Origin: Theocolax elegans
Lineage: Eukaryota; Arthropoda; Insecta; Hymenoptera; Cerocephalidae
NCBI GenBank assembly: GCA_026168455.1
Contig: CM047428.1
Coordinates: forward strand, 23,464,759 to 23,528,758
Reading direction: 5' to 3'
Length of the DNA stretch: 64,000 bases
The notes below the pieces were generated by a model, which searched no databases, was not told the origin of the DNA, and worked only from the letters and a program-made list of their open reading frames with translations. Of this stretch, positions 63,701 to 64,000 are shown one piece after another; positions within the stretch are counted from its first letter, which is position 1, and each line of letters starts with the position of its first letter. The position numbers were made by a program, and so were the translations under genes.

Positions 63701-64000
63701 TGTATCAAATTAGGTCTTAAGAAACTGTTTCATTAATGATTATCTTAGAAAAATATACTGCTAAATGCCAATCGAAATTCTGAATTAAATTGTGCTAGAT
63801 TCATCATCAATGTACATGCGCATTACGTGTAAACGGTTGAAATAACACTTTTTCAATCACAACCGCACTCAGCAAAATTTTTATCCTAATAATTAATAAC
63901 AAGCTATTAAATATAAATTGTATGGCAAACCGAACTAATTAATTTAGTACACACTTTTCGATTGAATCAATAATAAATATATTTTACATATTAAATATAA

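Larger units (their letters stand above)
53169..64000. other. Intron-like sequence with several GC-richer islands
   Basis: No gene was recognised. GC-richer patches lie at 53370-53560, 54400-54560, 54990-55290, 56380-56770, 57040-57180, 57940-58140, 58840-59000, 59740-59990, 60560-60780 and 61050-61330. The most exon-like is 54990-55290 (plus), but acceptor evidence is missing. A minus-strand GTGAGT follows an open stretch at 56394-56550, and a minus-strand CAG/GTATGT follows a pyrimidine tract at 58755; neither gives a clear exon. Repeats: (CA)n at 59911-59929 and 61891-61905, (GCT)n at 60731-60750. Confidence 0.45.

Overview
This window looks like gene-poor, AT-rich nuclear DNA from an insect, most likely a hymenopteran. 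The grounds are a base composition around two-thirds A+T, CpG that is not depleted, many short TA, TC/GA and CA microsatellites, several small foldback transposon remnants, no long intact ORF, and splice signals of eukaryotic type. No rRNA, tRNA, CRISPR array, operon or complete protein-coding gene was recognised. Almost every ORF of 60-135 codons is at the length expected by chance at this composition.

The most coherent reading is that the window lies inside a very large minus-strand gene and is mostly intron. The supporting signals all point the same way. Two sites have the structure of recursive (ratchet) splice sites, an acceptor fused directly to a donor, at 49782/49781 and 23706/23705. 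A GC-rich 95-nt exon with good acceptor and donor lies at 6958-7052 and encodes a Ser/Pro-rich segment containing [20 protein letters not shown] second possible coding exon lies at 34521-34618. A strong acceptor sits at the left edge (39-40), so an exon may run off the window. The peptide at 6958-7052 faintly recalls the N-terminal region of insect SynGAP/DAB2IP-type RasGAPs (raskol), but that is memory, not a search result, so no symbol is given. A possible small nested plus-strand gene lies at about 1383-1847.

Layout. 1-7.1 kb: left-edge acceptor, possible nested gene, then the exon at 7.0 kb. 7.1-17.6 kb: intron-like with a few GC-richer islands. 17.6-20.8 kb: a cluster of mobile-element remnants, comprising a 199/196-bp inverted repeat, a 461-bp element with TTAA at both ends, a 230-bp near-perfect palindrome, and a 208-bp TIR element. 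20.8-26.1 kb: intron-like, with a recursive site at 23.7 kb. 26.1-31.2 kb: a 2.56-kb segment present twice in tandem, nearly identical, with a 9-bp identical sequence at all three borders. 31.2-37.3 kb: the possible exon at 34.5 kb. 37.3-38.4 kb: two foldback elements side by side. 38.4-64 kb: intron-like sequence with the second recursive site at 49.8 kb, two more copies of the small palindromic element family at 48.2 and 53.0 kb, and scattered GC-richer islands that could be conserved regulatory DNA.

The main limit is that all exon and recursive-site calls rest on motif reading by eye. Transcript or cross-species evidence would decide them.
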